DNA of 64,000 bases from Cyanobacteria bacterium FACHB-502 (GCA_014695325.1 JACJNZ010000080.1:1-64000); one strand, 5' to 3'. Numbered from the stretch's first letter, positions 1-8,956 are shown. Numbers and translations are program-made. Notes: generated by a model from the sequence alone, not told the origin.

Positions 1-605
1 ACGGCGGTGAAGCGTTCGGGTTTTTTGAGGAAGGTCACGACTTCCTGGAGTTCTTCTTTGGCTTCTTCGATGCCTGCTACGTCGTCAAACATAACGCCCG
101 TTTTGGCTTCCATTTGAAACCGGGCTTTGGATTTGCCAAAGTTCATTGCCTGACCGGAGGCATTGCTGGTGCGCCGCAAAAACATCAATAACGCTGCAAT
201 GAGCACAAACGCTAAAAGCCCGTGCGTCACTAACCAGGCGATCGTCCGACTGTCGGCAGAAGGCTGAACATCAAGCTCCACATTATTGCCGCGGGCTGCT
301 TCCACCAGCTCAGGGTTTTCGCCTGTAAATAGAGTCACTTCCTGGCTGGTGTTGCCCTGATAGGGCTCTTTAAGCTGCACCTCAGCCACATTTCGAGCAG
401 GGTCAATTTGAATTCGGTTGACTTCTCCCGCTTCAACTTTTCGCAGCAGATCGCTATAGGTTAGGGCATCTTTTGCGGCTGGAGATTGAGCCAAACCCGG
501 AGGACTGCCCAGCGTACTTTGCAGCACCAGCCAGATTGCGGTTGCCGCCCCGGTCATCCAGGAACCCTGCCGCATTTTTCGATCGCGCTTTGAGGATAAG
601 ACCAT
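1..605 (-). CDS. ftsH: ATP-dependent zinc metalloprotease FtsH, N-terminal part
   Basis: FtsH is a membrane-bound AAA+ protease; in cyanobacteria it degrades damaged D1 and other thylakoid proteins. Only about the first 200 residues are inside the window. I read a hydrophobic segment near residues 16-38, an ectodomain, a second membrane segment around 124-143, then the typical junction MNFGKSKARF and the start of the AAA domain (VMFDDVAGIEEAKEEL, LKKPERF). The Walker A, Walker B and zinc motif HEXXH lie beyond the left edge. The start used is the ATG at 605; an in-frame ATG ten codons later is possible. The family is certain; which of the usual four cyanobacterial paralogues this is cannot be decided from the N-terminus. 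Confidence 0.93.
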   Translation of the reverse strand, partial: MVLSSKRDRKMRQGSWMTGAATAIWLVLQSTLGSPPGLAQSPAAKDALTYSDLLRKVEAGEVNRIQIDPARNVAEVQLKEPYQGNTSQEVTLFTGENPELVEAARGNNVELDVQPSADSRTIAWLVTHGLLAFVLIAALLMFLRRTSNASGQAMNFGKSKARFQMEAKTGVMFDDVAGIEEAKEELQEVVTFLKKPERFTA

Positions 606-728
606 ATTTGCCTGTTGCCCAGCCTGTCTCATAACCTGTTGCCCTTTGCTGTCTTGTATCGCCGAGGGAGCTGCCCTTTTTCTTTGCTTAGCACTAGTCT
701 AGCTTGCCCCATCGTAACCTTTGTTTTG

Positions 729-812
729 GTTGGTGGGGGAGTGGGGGAATGGGGGGATGCGTAGGACGGTGGAAGGGAGAATGAAGGGATGGGCAGGAGG
801 TTGGGGAAGGCA
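729..812. repeat. G-rich low-complexity tract
   Basis: Runs of G broken by T and A (GGTGGGGGAGTGGGGGAAT and similar) between ftsH and the HEAT-repeat gene. Similar tracts occur at 12744-12793, 14281-14388 and, on the other strand, 25327-25387, and inside two sensor-kinase genes. No gene is supported in 606-990. Confidence 0.7.
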
Positions 813-930
813 ATGAAGCTTGAGGAGGGTATTGGTCTGCATGAACTTCTGCCCTTTTCTCTGCAAACCTTCCCCACTTTGTACTTGCTGCTATGCTCTG
901 CCCACTTGCGCTCCTGTGATTTCTTGACCC

Positions 931-970
931 TTTATTCCTCCACTCCTTACTTTATTCCTCCACTCCTTAC
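931..970. repeat. 20-bp tandem duplication
   Basis: The 20-base unit TTTATTCCTCCACTCCTTAC occurs twice in direct contact with no mismatch, just past the stop codon of the minus-strand HEAT-repeat gene. It is C/T-rich like the other low-complexity tracts of the window, so it is probably a slippage product of that repeat type. Confidence 0.9.
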
Positions 971-990
971 CCATCCACGCATCCACCCTT

Positions 991-1902
991 CTACTGCTGA
1001 ACCTTTGTCAGAGCCATGACTGCCTGCAATCGCACATCGGGATCATTGTCCTGGGTTAACTGTTGCAGTTGTTCAATAATTTGTTCCGATTCACTGCCGC
1101 CTTGGGCTGCAATTTCGCCTAGCTCGTACACTGCTGCAACTCGAACTGTGCCGTCGCCTGTGAGGAGGGCATGCATAAAGTGTTTGGTGCGATCGTTTTG
1201 TGAGGAGAGCTGGGCATTGGCGGTGGGACGGAGTTCTGCAATTTCTTCCAGAATGGATGGCTGGTGAACCCGAGTGGGTTCTGCGTTATTGTTAAGCACT
1301 TCGCTGATGGCAGGGTCAGTGGGAATCAGATCGGGAACTTCCACTTCGCCGGATGAGTTGGGATGCACAATACTTGTGACAGACAGAGAGGCGGCAAGGG
1401 TGAGATCCGTATCTGAGTCGAACACAACGTCTGAGTCGAACACAAATGGAGAATTGCTCGGTGAGGTTGATGATTCTGAAGATGCTTCGGAAGAAGAGGA
1501 TGTTGATTCAACGGGTTCGGAAGCGGGCATTTCTGCTATCGGAGCAGGAATTTCGGGGGCGGTTTTTGGCTCGGAATTCAGGATTGGATTGTCTGAAACC
1601 GAGTCTGCAACGGAGAATTCCTGAATAGCAGGCTCGGCAACAGGCATGTCTGGAGCTTCAAGCTGAGTCGAAGCATCATTGACTAACGCTTCGATCGCCT
1701 GCTCAAATTCTGGAGCGACCTCTGAAGGTGGTGAGGCGATCGAAAACTGATCTGAAGACTGATCTACAGATCGATCGAGGCGAGCAGGAGCCGAATTTTG
1801 AGCAGAATAGCGTGCGGACTGACGTTTTCTAGCCACTCGCCGAGCCGCAAAATATGCTTCTACTAAAAGATAAGATACTAAACTAATCCAAATGAATTGC
1901 AT
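991..1902 (-). CDS. Membrane-anchored HEAT-repeat protein, conserved hypothetical
   Basis: The predicted product of 303 residues starts with a membrane segment (MQFIWISLVSYLLVEAYFA), followed by a basic stretch (RRVARKRQ). A long acidic Ser/Glu/Pro-rich linker then fills roughly residues 40-235. The last 65 residues look like one or two HEAT repeats (VRVAAVYELGEIA, DPDVRLQAVMALTKV). It is probably a membrane-tethered scaffold; no enzymatic motif is visible. The frame is open to an ATG at 1980, but the ATG at 1902 is preferred because the membrane segment starts there and an AAGG lies about 10 nt upstream. Function is unknown; the HEAT assignment rests on sequence pattern only. Confidence 0.75.
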   Translation of the reverse strand: MQFIWISLVSYLLVEAYFAARRVARKRQSARYSAQNSAPARLDRSVDQSSDQFSIASPPSEVAPEFEQAIEALVNDASTQLEAPDMPVAEPAIQEFSVADSVSDNPILNSEPKTAPEIPAPIAEMPASEPVESTSSSSEASSESSTSPSNSPFVFDSDVVFDSDTDLTLAASLSVTSIVHPNSSGEVEVPDLIPTDPAISEVLNNNAEPTRVHQPSILEEIAELRPTANAQLSSQNDRTKHFMHALLTGDGTVRVAAVYELGEIAAQGGSESEQIIEQLQQLTQDNDPDVRLQAVMALTKVQQ

Positions 1903-2385
1903 AGTTTGATTGCCTTTTACCTTGCTTTTACTACGCTTTAACCGTATTGCAGCAAATGCACCCTGGATGGCGCATCTCACTTACTGAAGAATTTTGGTAT
2001 TGCGATCGAAAATTGCTGCGCTTGATACTGCTCTTTTAGGCGATCGAAGGTACAGCGAATGCCAGAAGGTAATGCCGAACGTGAAAGCGGGATAGCAGGG
2101 GGAATGACAAGGCGAGTTTGCGGCAAATGCCCCCGCTTCGAACGGATGAGGAACTTGAACACGATCGGCGCGTGACCTGCCTGGAGCTATTTTTCGATCT
2201 ATTTATTGTGATTGTTGTGGAAGAGTTTGCTCATGATTGAGCAGAGGATATTTCATAGGCATGTGTTAGCAAATTTATCTTTTTCTGCATTTGTTTTTGC
2301 ACTTATAGCGGGTTTGGATCGGTGCAACCTCTTGCAACGACCCCTTTGAAACCGAAGGATTGAAGCCAAGAGAATTGAAAATCGA
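1903..2385. other. Intergenic region
   Basis: The spacer between the HEAT-repeat gene and phosphoglycerate mutase holds only a 61-codon minus-strand ORF (1977-2162) without recognisable similarity or a clear ribosome-binding site. I see no RNA gene or convincing terminator. Confidence 0.5.
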
Positions 2386-3081
2386 CTAATTCAAAATCAC
2401 TTTTTGCAGCACTGTGCCGTCGGTATTCATGCGATAGACGATCGGGACACCCGTAGCCAGTTCGAGTAAAGGCACTTCCTCTGAGGTGAGCCGATCGAGA
2501 TCCATGATGATCGATCGCAGCGAATTGCCGTGTGCGGCAACCAGCACATTATCGCCTGCCTTAAGCTGCGCCAAAATGCGATCGCGGAAGAAAGGCATTG
2601 CCCGGTGCATCGTATCTTCTAAGCTTTCGCCACCCGGAGGACGCTCAGAAAACGATCGCCGCCAGATCTGAACTTGTGCCGCGCCAAATTTTTCGACAGT
2701 TTCCTGCTTGTCTAAGCCCTGAAGCTTGCCGTAGTAGCGTTCGTCGAGCTGGGGTGTGGTGAAAATGGGCAATTCCTGTGCGGGTTCTCCGTCGTAGTGA
2801 TCCCAGCCGTGCCAGTTGGGGTCATCGTCACCATGTTGAAAGATGGGGGTTTTGCCACCACAGATTTCGCTGCACTCGGTTAGACACACCACTGCTGTCT
2901 CCATCGCCCGAAACAGCATACTCGTAAAGCAAACATCCACCCGGTAGTCTCTTAGCTTCTTAGAGGCGATCATCGCTTCTGCCCGTCCCCGCTCGCTTAG
3001 TGGCACATCGACCCATCCGGTAAATTTATTGGCAGCGTTCCACAAACTTTGTCCATGACGAATCAGAATCAGATCGGGCAT
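2386..3081 (-). CDS. gpmA: 2,3-bisphosphoglycerate-dependent phosphoglycerate mutase
   Basis: Interconverts 3- and 2-phosphoglycerate in glycolysis and in carbon flow out of the Calvin cycle. The N-terminus carries the phosphohistidine motif LIRHGQSLWN, followed by FTGWVDVPLSERG. The middle has the GpmA-type block LDERYYGKLQGLDK, and the C-terminal part has the second catalytic histidine in VAAHGNSLR. At 231 residues it has the normal length of the cofactor-dependent class. The frame is open to 3099, but the ATG at 3081 has GAGG eight bases upstream and begins directly at the beta-strand before RHG. It is transcribed away from the divergent secreted-protein gene at 3184. Confidence 0.93.
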   Translation of the reverse strand: MPDLILIRHGQSLWNAANKFTGWVDVPLSERGRAEAMIASKKLRDYRVDVCFTSMLFRAMETAVVCLTECSEICGGKTPIFQHGDDDPNWHGWDHYDGEPAQELPIFTTPQLDERYYGKLQGLDKQETVEKFGAAQVQIWRRSFSERPPGGESLEDTMHRAMPFFRDRILAQLKAGDNVLVAAHGNSLRSIIMDLDRLTSEEVPLLELATGVPIVYRMNTDGTVLQKVILN

Positions 3082-3183
3082 TTCGATCGCCTCACACAAT
3101 AAGCAATTTTTGCTAGCCGAATTTTTCTAATCCTTAAAGTGATAGATTAACAGGCATTTTGTATCGACCCTTAGGTATTACTT

Positions 3184-3564
3184 TTGAAGAAATTTAGAGA
3201 ATATCTCAGCTTGAAGCAAAAATTTCGCAGTATTTCAATCAGGGTGCTGGTGATGCTCCTGGGAGTTAGGCTGCTGTTTTGGCTGGCGATCGTACCCCCG
3301 GCAAACGCCGCCCCCTGTCGGATGATAGGCACTCAAACAGTCTGCATCAGCGAGATCAAGCGCAGCGCGAAATATCCCTGGGAATATCGGGTAACGCTGA
3401 GCCGGGATGGTGTGAAACAGCCCCAGGAGATTTTGAACTGTCGCGATGCGAAGCAGTTTTCCCTGCAGGGTAATCGCCGACCAGTCAATTCAGAGGCAGG
3501 TGCTGTGCTGTTTCAAACCAAGGAAACTGGAGAATGGATCTGTCGGCTGGTGAAGCGGAATTGA
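3184..3564 (+). CDS. Small secreted protein, hypothetical
   Basis: A 126-residue product with a basic N-terminus, a hydrophobic core (VLVMLLGVRLLFWLAIV) and a likely signal-peptidase site after PANAA. The mature part of about 83 residues has four cysteines (PCRMIG, TVCISEI, LNCRDA, WICRLV), suggesting two disulfides in the periplasm or lumen. The start is a TTG; no upstream ATG keeps the frame. I do not recognise the family. The clean signal sequence and codon usage matching the neighbours make it a probable real gene. Confidence 0.65.
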   Translation: MKKFREYLSLKQKFRSISIRVLVMLLGVRLLFWLAIVPPANAAPCRMIGTQTVCISEIKRSAKYPWEYRVTLSRDGVKQPQEILNCRDAKQFSLQGNRRPVNSEAGAVLFQTKETGEWICRLVKRN

Positions 3565-3653
3565 CGCAAGAAATCCTTCAAAACCTTAACTTTTGTCGGA
3601 GGTTCACTCAATAGGAGTCGGTTACACTACTCGCGAAAGTGCTGGCAGCCTCT

Positions 3654-4994
3654 ATGTTTCAGATCGGTCAACTTTTGGACGATCGCTATCAGCTCGTTGA
3701 GCCGCTCAAGATAGCTGGCGTGCGGCAAACCTGGCGATCGATCGACTTAACCTATCAGACGGCTTGCATCATCAAGCTGCTTGGATTTCACCCGACACTG
3801 CGATGGCAGGACTATGAGCAATTTGAGCGGGAAATCAGAATTCTTAAAACTCTGAAGAGTAACTTCATTCCGCGCTATTTGACCCATTTCTCGCTGGAAC
3901 TGGAGGGAATGCACTGGTGTGTCCTAGTGCAGGAAGAAATTTCGGGTACATCGCTGCAAAGTTTGCTGGAGCAGCATCACCGCTTTACCGAGGATGAAGT
4001 GTGGCAAATCGCGATCGACTTACTCCAAATTTTGATCGATTTGCAGGGGCAGTATCCACCTGTTTTGCATCGCGACATTCACCCTGGTCATGTGATGCTG
4101 ACGCCCGATCGAACAGTTTATCTAATTGGCTTTGGGGCAGCGCAAATCGGGTCAGAGGCGATCGACGATTTCACGGTAACCGGAACTTACGGCTATGTAC
4201 CGCTAGAGCAGTTTGGCGGGCAGGCTGTGCCTGCTTCTGATTTGTATGCCGTTGGCGCAACGATACTGCATTTATTAACTGGAGTTTGTCCGGCAGATTT
4301 ACCGCAGCATCAGTTTAAGCTTCAGTTTCGACCGTTTGTTTTGATTGACGATCAATTTGCTGTCTGGTTAGAAAAAATGCTAGAGCCAGATATAAAACAG
4401 CGATTTCAAACTGCAAAGCAAGCGTTAACGGTTTTGTTAAAAGCTCAATTAAAAACTGAATTAGAAACTGAGCCAGATGATAAGGCGATCGTGCTGAATG
4501 CTGATGATGGTGATCGTTCACTTCAGATTCAAAAAAGCGAATTCGATCGCGTCACACTCAATCAACTTTCTGACCAGCTACAAGTCAACATCCGCAAGCG
4601 CGGCATTCATTTTGCAGATGCGCTTTGGCTGGGTGCGGGCGCTCTTACGGGCGGCGTATCGGTATTGATGCTGTTTTCCCATGTTCATCCGGTTTTGAGT
4701 CTGTTGTGCTGGCTCGATAGTTTGCCCCTGCTGGGAATTGGCTTGATTTCTGCGCTGGGCGAAGCCTCGGTCACGCTGAGCGATCGATCGCTGTTCATTC
4801 AGTGGAAATGTTTGGGACTTTCCTATCGCAAGGTGAAACAATCTAGCCCGGCAGTGGCGATCGATTCGGCAACAACAGGAATTACGATTCAAACCGAGAA
4901 TCAGCAGCACAGTATCGGGCAATTTTCGCCGGAGTTAAGTCAGGCAGAGGCGGAGTGGTTGGTGGGGGAAATTGGGCGGTGGATGAGTGGGTGA
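3654..4994 (+). CDS. Ser/Thr protein kinase-like protein, probable pseudokinase
   Basis: A Hanks-type kinase fold fills residues 1-265. Still present are the ATP-site lysine (CIIKLL), the helix-C glutamate (FEREIRIL), the catalytic-loop aspartate (LHRDIHPGH, residue 141) and the activation segment TVTGTYGYVPLEQ with SDLYAVG. Altered are the glycine loop (PLKIAGVRQTW), the catalytic-loop Lys (His) and Asn (His), and the metal-binding DFG aspartate, which is glycine (LIGFGAAQ, residue 159). The C-terminal part has two membrane segments (about 318-355), then a cytoplasmic beta-rich tail, an arrangement common in cyanobacterial membrane kinases. Loss of DFG aspartate and catalytic Asn argues against normal phosphotransfer. 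The frame is open to a GTG at 3639; the ATG at 3654 starts the conserved kinase N-terminus. Confidence 0.85.
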   Translation: MFQIGQLLDDRYQLVEPLKIAGVRQTWRSIDLTYQTACIIKLLGFHPTLRWQDYEQFEREIRILKTLKSNFIPRYLTHFSLELEGMHWCVLVQEEISGTSLQSLLEQHHRFTEDEVWQIAIDLLQILIDLQGQYPPVLHRDIHPGHVMLTPDRTVYLIGFGAAQIGSEAIDDFTVTGTYGYVPLEQFGGQAVPASDLYAVGATILHLLTGVCPADLPQHQFKLQFRPFVLIDDQFAVWLEKMLEPDIKQRFQTAKQALTVLLKAQLKTELETEPDDKAIVLNADDGDRSLQIQKSEFDRVTLNQLSDQLQVNIRKRGIHFADALWLGAGALTGGVSVLMLFSHVHPVLSLLCWLDSLPLLGIGLISALGEASVTLSDRSLFIQWKCLGLSYRKVKQSSPAVAIDSATTGITIQTENQQHSIGQFSPELSQAEAEWLVGEIGRWMSG

Positions 4995-5005
4995 GTGAAT
5001 AGCTG

Positions 5006-6109
5006 TTAGAGTTGGGCAGCTTGGAGGCAGGTTGAGAAGGGGGCAGTGGTTTTAAGGGCTTGGGGGTTGATGTGGGTTGGGGTGGCGGCGTAGCCCCAGG
5101 ATTGCAGGGTTTGGATCAGGTGCGATCGATTGGGTAAATTTAATTTGCCGCGTCGTCCGATTTCGCGCAGGGTGTAAAAGTAGGGGGGCAGGGAAGATTC
5201 TGCCTGCATGGTTTCTAGAATGGCGATGCAGTCTGACCATTGCCGTTCCTGGGCGATCGCTTTCATTTCAGCTACATAATTTGCATCGTGTAAATCACTT
5301 AGCCACATTGCGCCACTGATGCTGAGGGGCGATCGATCGTGCGGGCAGTGGATGCGTCCCAGTTTTTCCCAGGCGATCGTCTGGTAGTCGCCGCAGGTGT
5401 GGCAGTAGCCAAGGAAGCCGTAGCTGCGGGAGTTGAGCTGGATCGACGGCACAAGCCGCACCATAACGCGATAGCTCTCTCCGGCAAACAAAGAAAAGAC
5501 GGGAACTACGCCAAATCCTTTTGCGGCAGCACTCTGCTGGACTGCGCCAATCAACAATCGAAGTCCCTGTTCGTGGGCGGCAGGATGGGAACGGGCATAT
5601 GCGCCAAAGGCGGCAAGACTGCGATCGGGCGTTGAGCCACTCGCGCTTCTGCCATCGGTGCTGGTGAGGTAGAGCAATCCGCCCAGAGCGACTGCCCATA
5701 GACTCGTACTTAAATAAGGCGCAGGTGACCCAAACGCATCAACATCGACCAGATCATAAAAATCCTGCTGACGATAGCACTCAAAAAAGACCCGATTGGC
5801 ATCCTGATTCGTGAGACGAACGCGATCGGCTGGAATTTGAGAGAGATTCTGCTGCAATACGCCACTCATTTCAGGATTGCTGTCGTTGATCCACAAATCA
5901 TTCGCTCCACTTTCCCAGAAATAGCGAAGCGATCGAATACCGCTGCCTGCCATTGCGTCTAACACGCGCAGTCGTCCGGTTTGCTGACGGTAAACGGCTG
6001 CTGCCAGCACCCCCAGATCGCGCACCATTCGACTTTGAGGGCGGTAAAAGGCATTGCCGATGTAAAAGTGAGTGTTGCGTTCGGAGGCTGCTTTGGAAGG
6101 GACGGTCAT
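5006..6109 (-). CDS. trm1: tRNA (guanine26-N2/N2)-dimethyltransferase Trm1
   Basis: SAM-dependent enzyme that methylates G26 of tRNAs. The N-terminus has the Trm1 signature FYRPQSRMVRDLGV, then the SAM motif VLDAMAGSGIRSLRYF (about 49-64) and the acidic motif INDSNPEM. The catalytic loop is VDVDAFGSPAPYLSTSL, with LLYLTSTDGRSASG behind it. The C-terminal half has a possible zinc site (CHTCGDY, IHCPHD). At 367 residues it is complete. Trm1 is typical of eukaryotes and archaea and is found in only a few bacterial groups, cyanobacteria among them. It ends 11 bp from the convergent kinase-like gene. Confidence 0.92.
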   Translation of the reverse strand: MTVPSKAASERNTHFYIGNAFYRPQSRMVRDLGVLAAAVYRQQTGRLRVLDAMAGSGIRSLRYFWESGANDLWINDSNPEMSGVLQQNLSQIPADRVRLTNQDANRVFFECYRQQDFYDLVDVDAFGSPAPYLSTSLWAVALGGLLYLTSTDGRSASGSTPDRSLAAFGAYARSHPAAHEQGLRLLIGAVQQSAAAKGFGVVPVFSLFAGESYRVMVRLVPSIQLNSRSYGFLGYCHTCGDYQTIAWEKLGRIHCPHDRSPLSISGAMWLSDLHDANYVAEMKAIAQERQWSDCIAILETMQAESSLPPYFYTLREIGRRGKLNLPNRSHLIQTLQSWGYAATPTHINPQALKTTAPFSTCLQAAQL

Positions 6110-6212
6110 CTTTATTTTTTAGATTTTTTGCAGGAGGGTTGCTCAGTGCAGTGTGAATCAACGTTGATTGAGCTTTTTCTTTATCGCCCTGCGTTAGTCG
6201 TGGCGATATCGA

Positions 6213-6310
6213 GTGACTGAGGCACAGGTTGAAGCACTGGCTTGCTCAATCAGCTTAATGACAATTTTCTCAGCACCGTCGTCCACGAACTGCGAACCCT
6301 GATGGCAAGC
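6213..6310 (+). pseudogene. Relic of a histidine-kinase H-box region
   Basis: Reading 6213 onward gives VTEAQVEALA; after a one-base shift the frame at 6242 gives NQLNDNFLSTVVHELRTLMA. Together they match the coiled-coil/H-box junction of cyanobacterial sensor kinases, for example EELTRLNLLKDDFLSTVSHEL in the gene at 48895 of this window. The frame shift, the missing Pro after HELRT and loss of similarity on both sides show a decayed fragment. An ORF covering the second half (6242-6433) is therefore not a gene. Nothing else was found in 6110-6453 apart from the start region of the photolyase gene. Confidence 0.6.
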
Positions 6311-6453
6311 TCATGTAGAGGAAAGAGGAAGATATGGTTTGAGGAATCGCGATTGGATAGAGCGATCGTTGCCCAAGTAGCCATGCCACCGTCTTCTTTA
6401 CAAAACTTAGAACTCGTTATCATAAAAGAGTAGATTCCCCAATCAAGCATTCT

Positions 6454-8019
6454 GTGACTCATTCCCCGATCGTCCTCTGGTATCGTAACGATCTGCGCCT
6501 GCACGATCATGAGCCGCTGCACCGTGCCCTGCAATCCGGTACGTCTGCCGTGATTCCGGTATATTGCTTCGACCCCCGGCAGTTTGGCGAAACGTCCTAT
6601 GGTTTTCCGAAGACGGGCGCATTTCGTGCTCGATTTTTGCTGGAAAGTTTGGTGGATTTGAGAAATTCCCTGAGGGCGATCGGCTCCAATTTAATTATTC
6701 GGATGGGAAAGCCAGAAACGGTTCTGGCAGAAATCGCGCAGGCAACGGGAGCAACGGCAATTTATTTTTCAAAGGAAGTCACTTCAGAAGAAGTCGCCGT
6801 TGAGCGGGCAGTCGCCGCAGCCGTCCAACCTTTGAACGTAACGATGCAACCCTACTGGGGCGTGTCGCTGTATCACCCGGATGATTTGCCGTTTGAAATT
6901 TCCCGCGTCCCGGAGCTGTTCACCAATTTCCGTAAAGAAGTTGAGCGAGCAGCAACGGTAATTCCGCCCTTTCCCAAGCCCCAATCTCTACCCCCGCTCC
7001 CAACCCTTGAACCCGGAAACCTGCCCGAGTTGAGTGATTTAGGGCTGGAAAAACCTGCGTTAGACGATCGGGCAGTGTTGCCGTTTAAAGGAGGCGAATC
7101 TGAAGCTCTGGCGCGGCTGCATCACTACTTTTGGCTAAACGATCACCTGAAAGTCTATAAAGAAACGCGCAACGGCATGCTGGGCGCAGACTATTCCACT
7201 AAATTTTCGCCCTGGCTGGCAAATGGCTGTTTGTCGCCGCGCTATGTCTATAAACAGGTGCAGGACTACGAATCGCAGCGATTTAAAAACGAGTCAACCT
7301 ACTGGCTCATCTTTGAATTACTCTGGCGTGACTATTTCCGCTTCATTTCTGCCAAACACGGGAATAAGATTTTCTTTGCCTCTGGGCTGCAAGGCATTAA
7401 CATTCCCTGGAAAGAAGACTGGCAGCGGTTTGATCTCTGGCGGGAAGGCATGACCGGATACCCGCTAGTGGATGCGAATATGCGCGAACTGGCAGCGACC
7501 GGCTTTATCTCGAATCGCGGCAGGCAAAATGTGGCAAGCTTCCTCACCAAAAATCTGGGTATTCATTGGATGATGGGCGCGGAGTGGTTTGAGTCGCTGC
7601 TGATCGACTATGACGTAGCCAGCAATTGGGGCAACTGGAACTATACGGCAGGCGTGGGTAACGACGCCCGTGGATTTCGCTTTTTCAACATCACCAAGCA
7701 GGCAAAGGACTACGACCCCCAGGGTGAATACGTGAAACACTGGCTGCCCGAACTGGCAAACGTCCCCGCTAGCAAAGTCCACGAACCCTGGAAGCTTCTG
7801 CCCGTAGAGCAACAGCGATTTAATATGCGACTGGGCGTGGATTATCCCAATCCGATCGTCGATCTGTTCAAATCTGCCGAAGCAAATGAGCGAATTTATG
7901 ATCAGGCGATGCGAAGCGGTTCCCCCGCTGGGGTAATGGACCAATCCACCGACCCGCGCAGGCAGGGTAACTCTCGCAACCGCTCAATGCAGCGTCCCCA
8001 ACCCTCCCGGAGACGATGA
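6454..8019 (+). CDS. CRY-DASH type cryptochrome/photolyase
   Basis: FAD-binding blue-light flavoprotein; CRY-DASH proteins repair cyclobutane dimers, mainly in single-stranded DNA, and may have signalling roles. The N-terminal photolyase alpha/beta domain starts with VLWYRNDLRLHDHEPL. The C-terminal FAD domain shows KVYKETRNGMLGADYSTKFS, WRDYFRFIS, NRGRQNVASFL, DYDVASNWGNW and the DASH-type block FNITKQAKDYDPQGEYVKHW. The start is a GTG at 6454. A short basic Arg/Ser/Gln-rich tail follows the fold (about residues 495-521). Closest alternative is a CPD photolyase, but the spacing and QAKDYDP block favour DASH. Confidence 0.92.
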   Translation: MTHSPIVLWYRNDLRLHDHEPLHRALQSGTSAVIPVYCFDPRQFGETSYGFPKTGAFRARFLLESLVDLRNSLRAIGSNLIIRMGKPETVLAEIAQATGATAIYFSKEVTSEEVAVERAVAAAVQPLNVTMQPYWGVSLYHPDDLPFEISRVPELFTNFRKEVERAATVIPPFPKPQSLPPLPTLEPGNLPELSDLGLEKPALDDRAVLPFKGGESEALARLHHYFWLNDHLKVYKETRNGMLGADYSTKFSPWLANGCLSPRYVYKQVQDYESQRFKNESTYWLIFELLWRDYFRFISAKHGNKIFFASGLQGINIPWKEDWQRFDLWREGMTGYPLVDANMRELAATGFISNRGRQNVASFLTKNLGIHWMMGAEWFESLLIDYDVASNWGNWNYTAGVGNDARGFRFFNITKQAKDYDPQGEYVKHWLPELANVPASKVHEPWKLLPVEQQRFNMRLGVDYPNPIVDLFKSAEANERIYDQAMRSGSPAGVMDQSTDPRRQGNSRNRSMQRPQPSRRR

Positions 8020-8059
8020 ACTTGCTGAAGGGTTGTAGTCAAGATTGTGCTAAAAACTG

Positions 8060-8956
8060 CTAAAGCTTGATCTTGATTCCGTCAGCAGGTGTCATTTTCT
8101 CGGTCAAAATTGCAGTTCCGTTTAAGGGAGCCTCTGAAGTGACCGGAGGGGCGATCGACGGATTCGAAGGATAGCTGCTGCCGTCAAACTGTAAACGGGC
8201 ATAGTGAGGCGTTGCGCCGCCCCCCTCCACAAAAATCATTAGATCCTTCCAGCCTGCGGTTGTGTCCTGAGCAATCACCACCGGAGGATTCACCAGCGTC
8301 ATGCGAGAAACCATCTCATAGCTCTGTCCGGCAGGTTCCAGAATCAGCATCGTGCAGCCACCCGAACCGCAGGTGTAAGACCCCATCAGATAAACCAGGG
8401 CTTCGGGTGCGCCGTCGTCGTTCAGATCCACGCGATTGTAGGTGTAGCGCATTGATTCCAGCAAAGATTTATCGCCGCTGCGGTCTACCATGATATTGAC
8501 GATCGCCGCTTCCAGAGCTGCATCTGCTGCGGTCGCTGAGGAACGATACTCAATTTGTCCCAGTCGAATTCCGTCCGGTGTGGGTAAGGGAGAATCAGGG
8601 TAAACGGCAAGCCCATCCGGCTGAACCGAGCTATCTTCATCCGGTTGAGGCGTAGAAGGTCGGGCAGCAGGCTTCGGAGTGGCGGCAGGAGGAGTTAGGG
8701 GCTTGCTGGGCGTTGCCGGAACGGGCTTGGGAATCTCTGAGGAGGCGATCGGCGTGGGGCTGGAAAGCGGACTGGGGGACGGCTGAACCGGGGTTGGCTC
8801 TGTTGTTCTTGTCGTCGTCGAAACGGTTGCTTTACGAGAATCGCAGGCAGTCAGGCTAAGGGTTGCTGCCATCAGCGCAGTCGAAATTAGCAATGCAAAG
8901 CACTTTCCCCAACGGGGCGATCGAACAACTTGAAGCGGAAGGGCAGAACGTGACAT
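8060..8956 (-). CDS. Lipoprotein with Pro-rich linker, conserved hypothetical
   Basis: From the ATG at 8956 the product has 298 residues: a basic start (VVRSPRWGK), a hydrophobic core and a lipobox LTAC near residue 38, so it is probably lipid-anchored. A Pro/Ser/Thr-rich linker covers about residues 45-125. The globular C-terminal part includes NDDGAPEALVYLMG and YTCGSGGCTMLIL, with cysteines likely to form a disulfide. The Asp-rich DLNDDG motif recalls FG-GAP/calcium-type loops seen in other bacterial lipoproteins. The frame is open to an ATG at 9046, but that start would place 30 extra residues ahead of the signal sequence. Function is unknown. Confidence 0.75.
   Translation of the reverse strand: MSRSALPLQVVRSPRWGKCFALLISTALMAATLSLTACDSRKATVSTTTRTTEPTPVQPSPSPLSSPTPIASSEIPKPVPATPSKPLTPPAATPKPAARPSTPQPDEDSSVQPDGLAVYPDSPLPTPDGIRLGQIEYRSSATAADAALEAAIVNIMVDRSGDKSLLESMRYTYNRVDLNDDGAPEALVYLMGSYTCGSGGCTMLILEPAGQSYEMVSRMTLVNPPVVIAQDTTAGWKDLMIFVEGGGATPHYARLQFDGSSYPSNPSIAPPVTSEAPLNGTAILTEKMTPADGIKIKL

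Noticed and set aside
1977-2162. 61-codon minus-strand ORF
   Set aside because: No ribosome-binding site, no recognisable composition or motif; it only abuts the upstream frame of the HEAT-repeat gene.
5077-5319. Plus-strand ORFs opposite trm1 and other long genes
   Set aside because: Arg/Ala/Gly-rich antisense shadows of real coding sequence.
6242-6433. 63-codon ORF starting with the H-box-like sequence
   Set aside because: Only the first 23 codons resemble a kinase and the preceding part lies in another frame, so it is reported as a relic and not as a gene.
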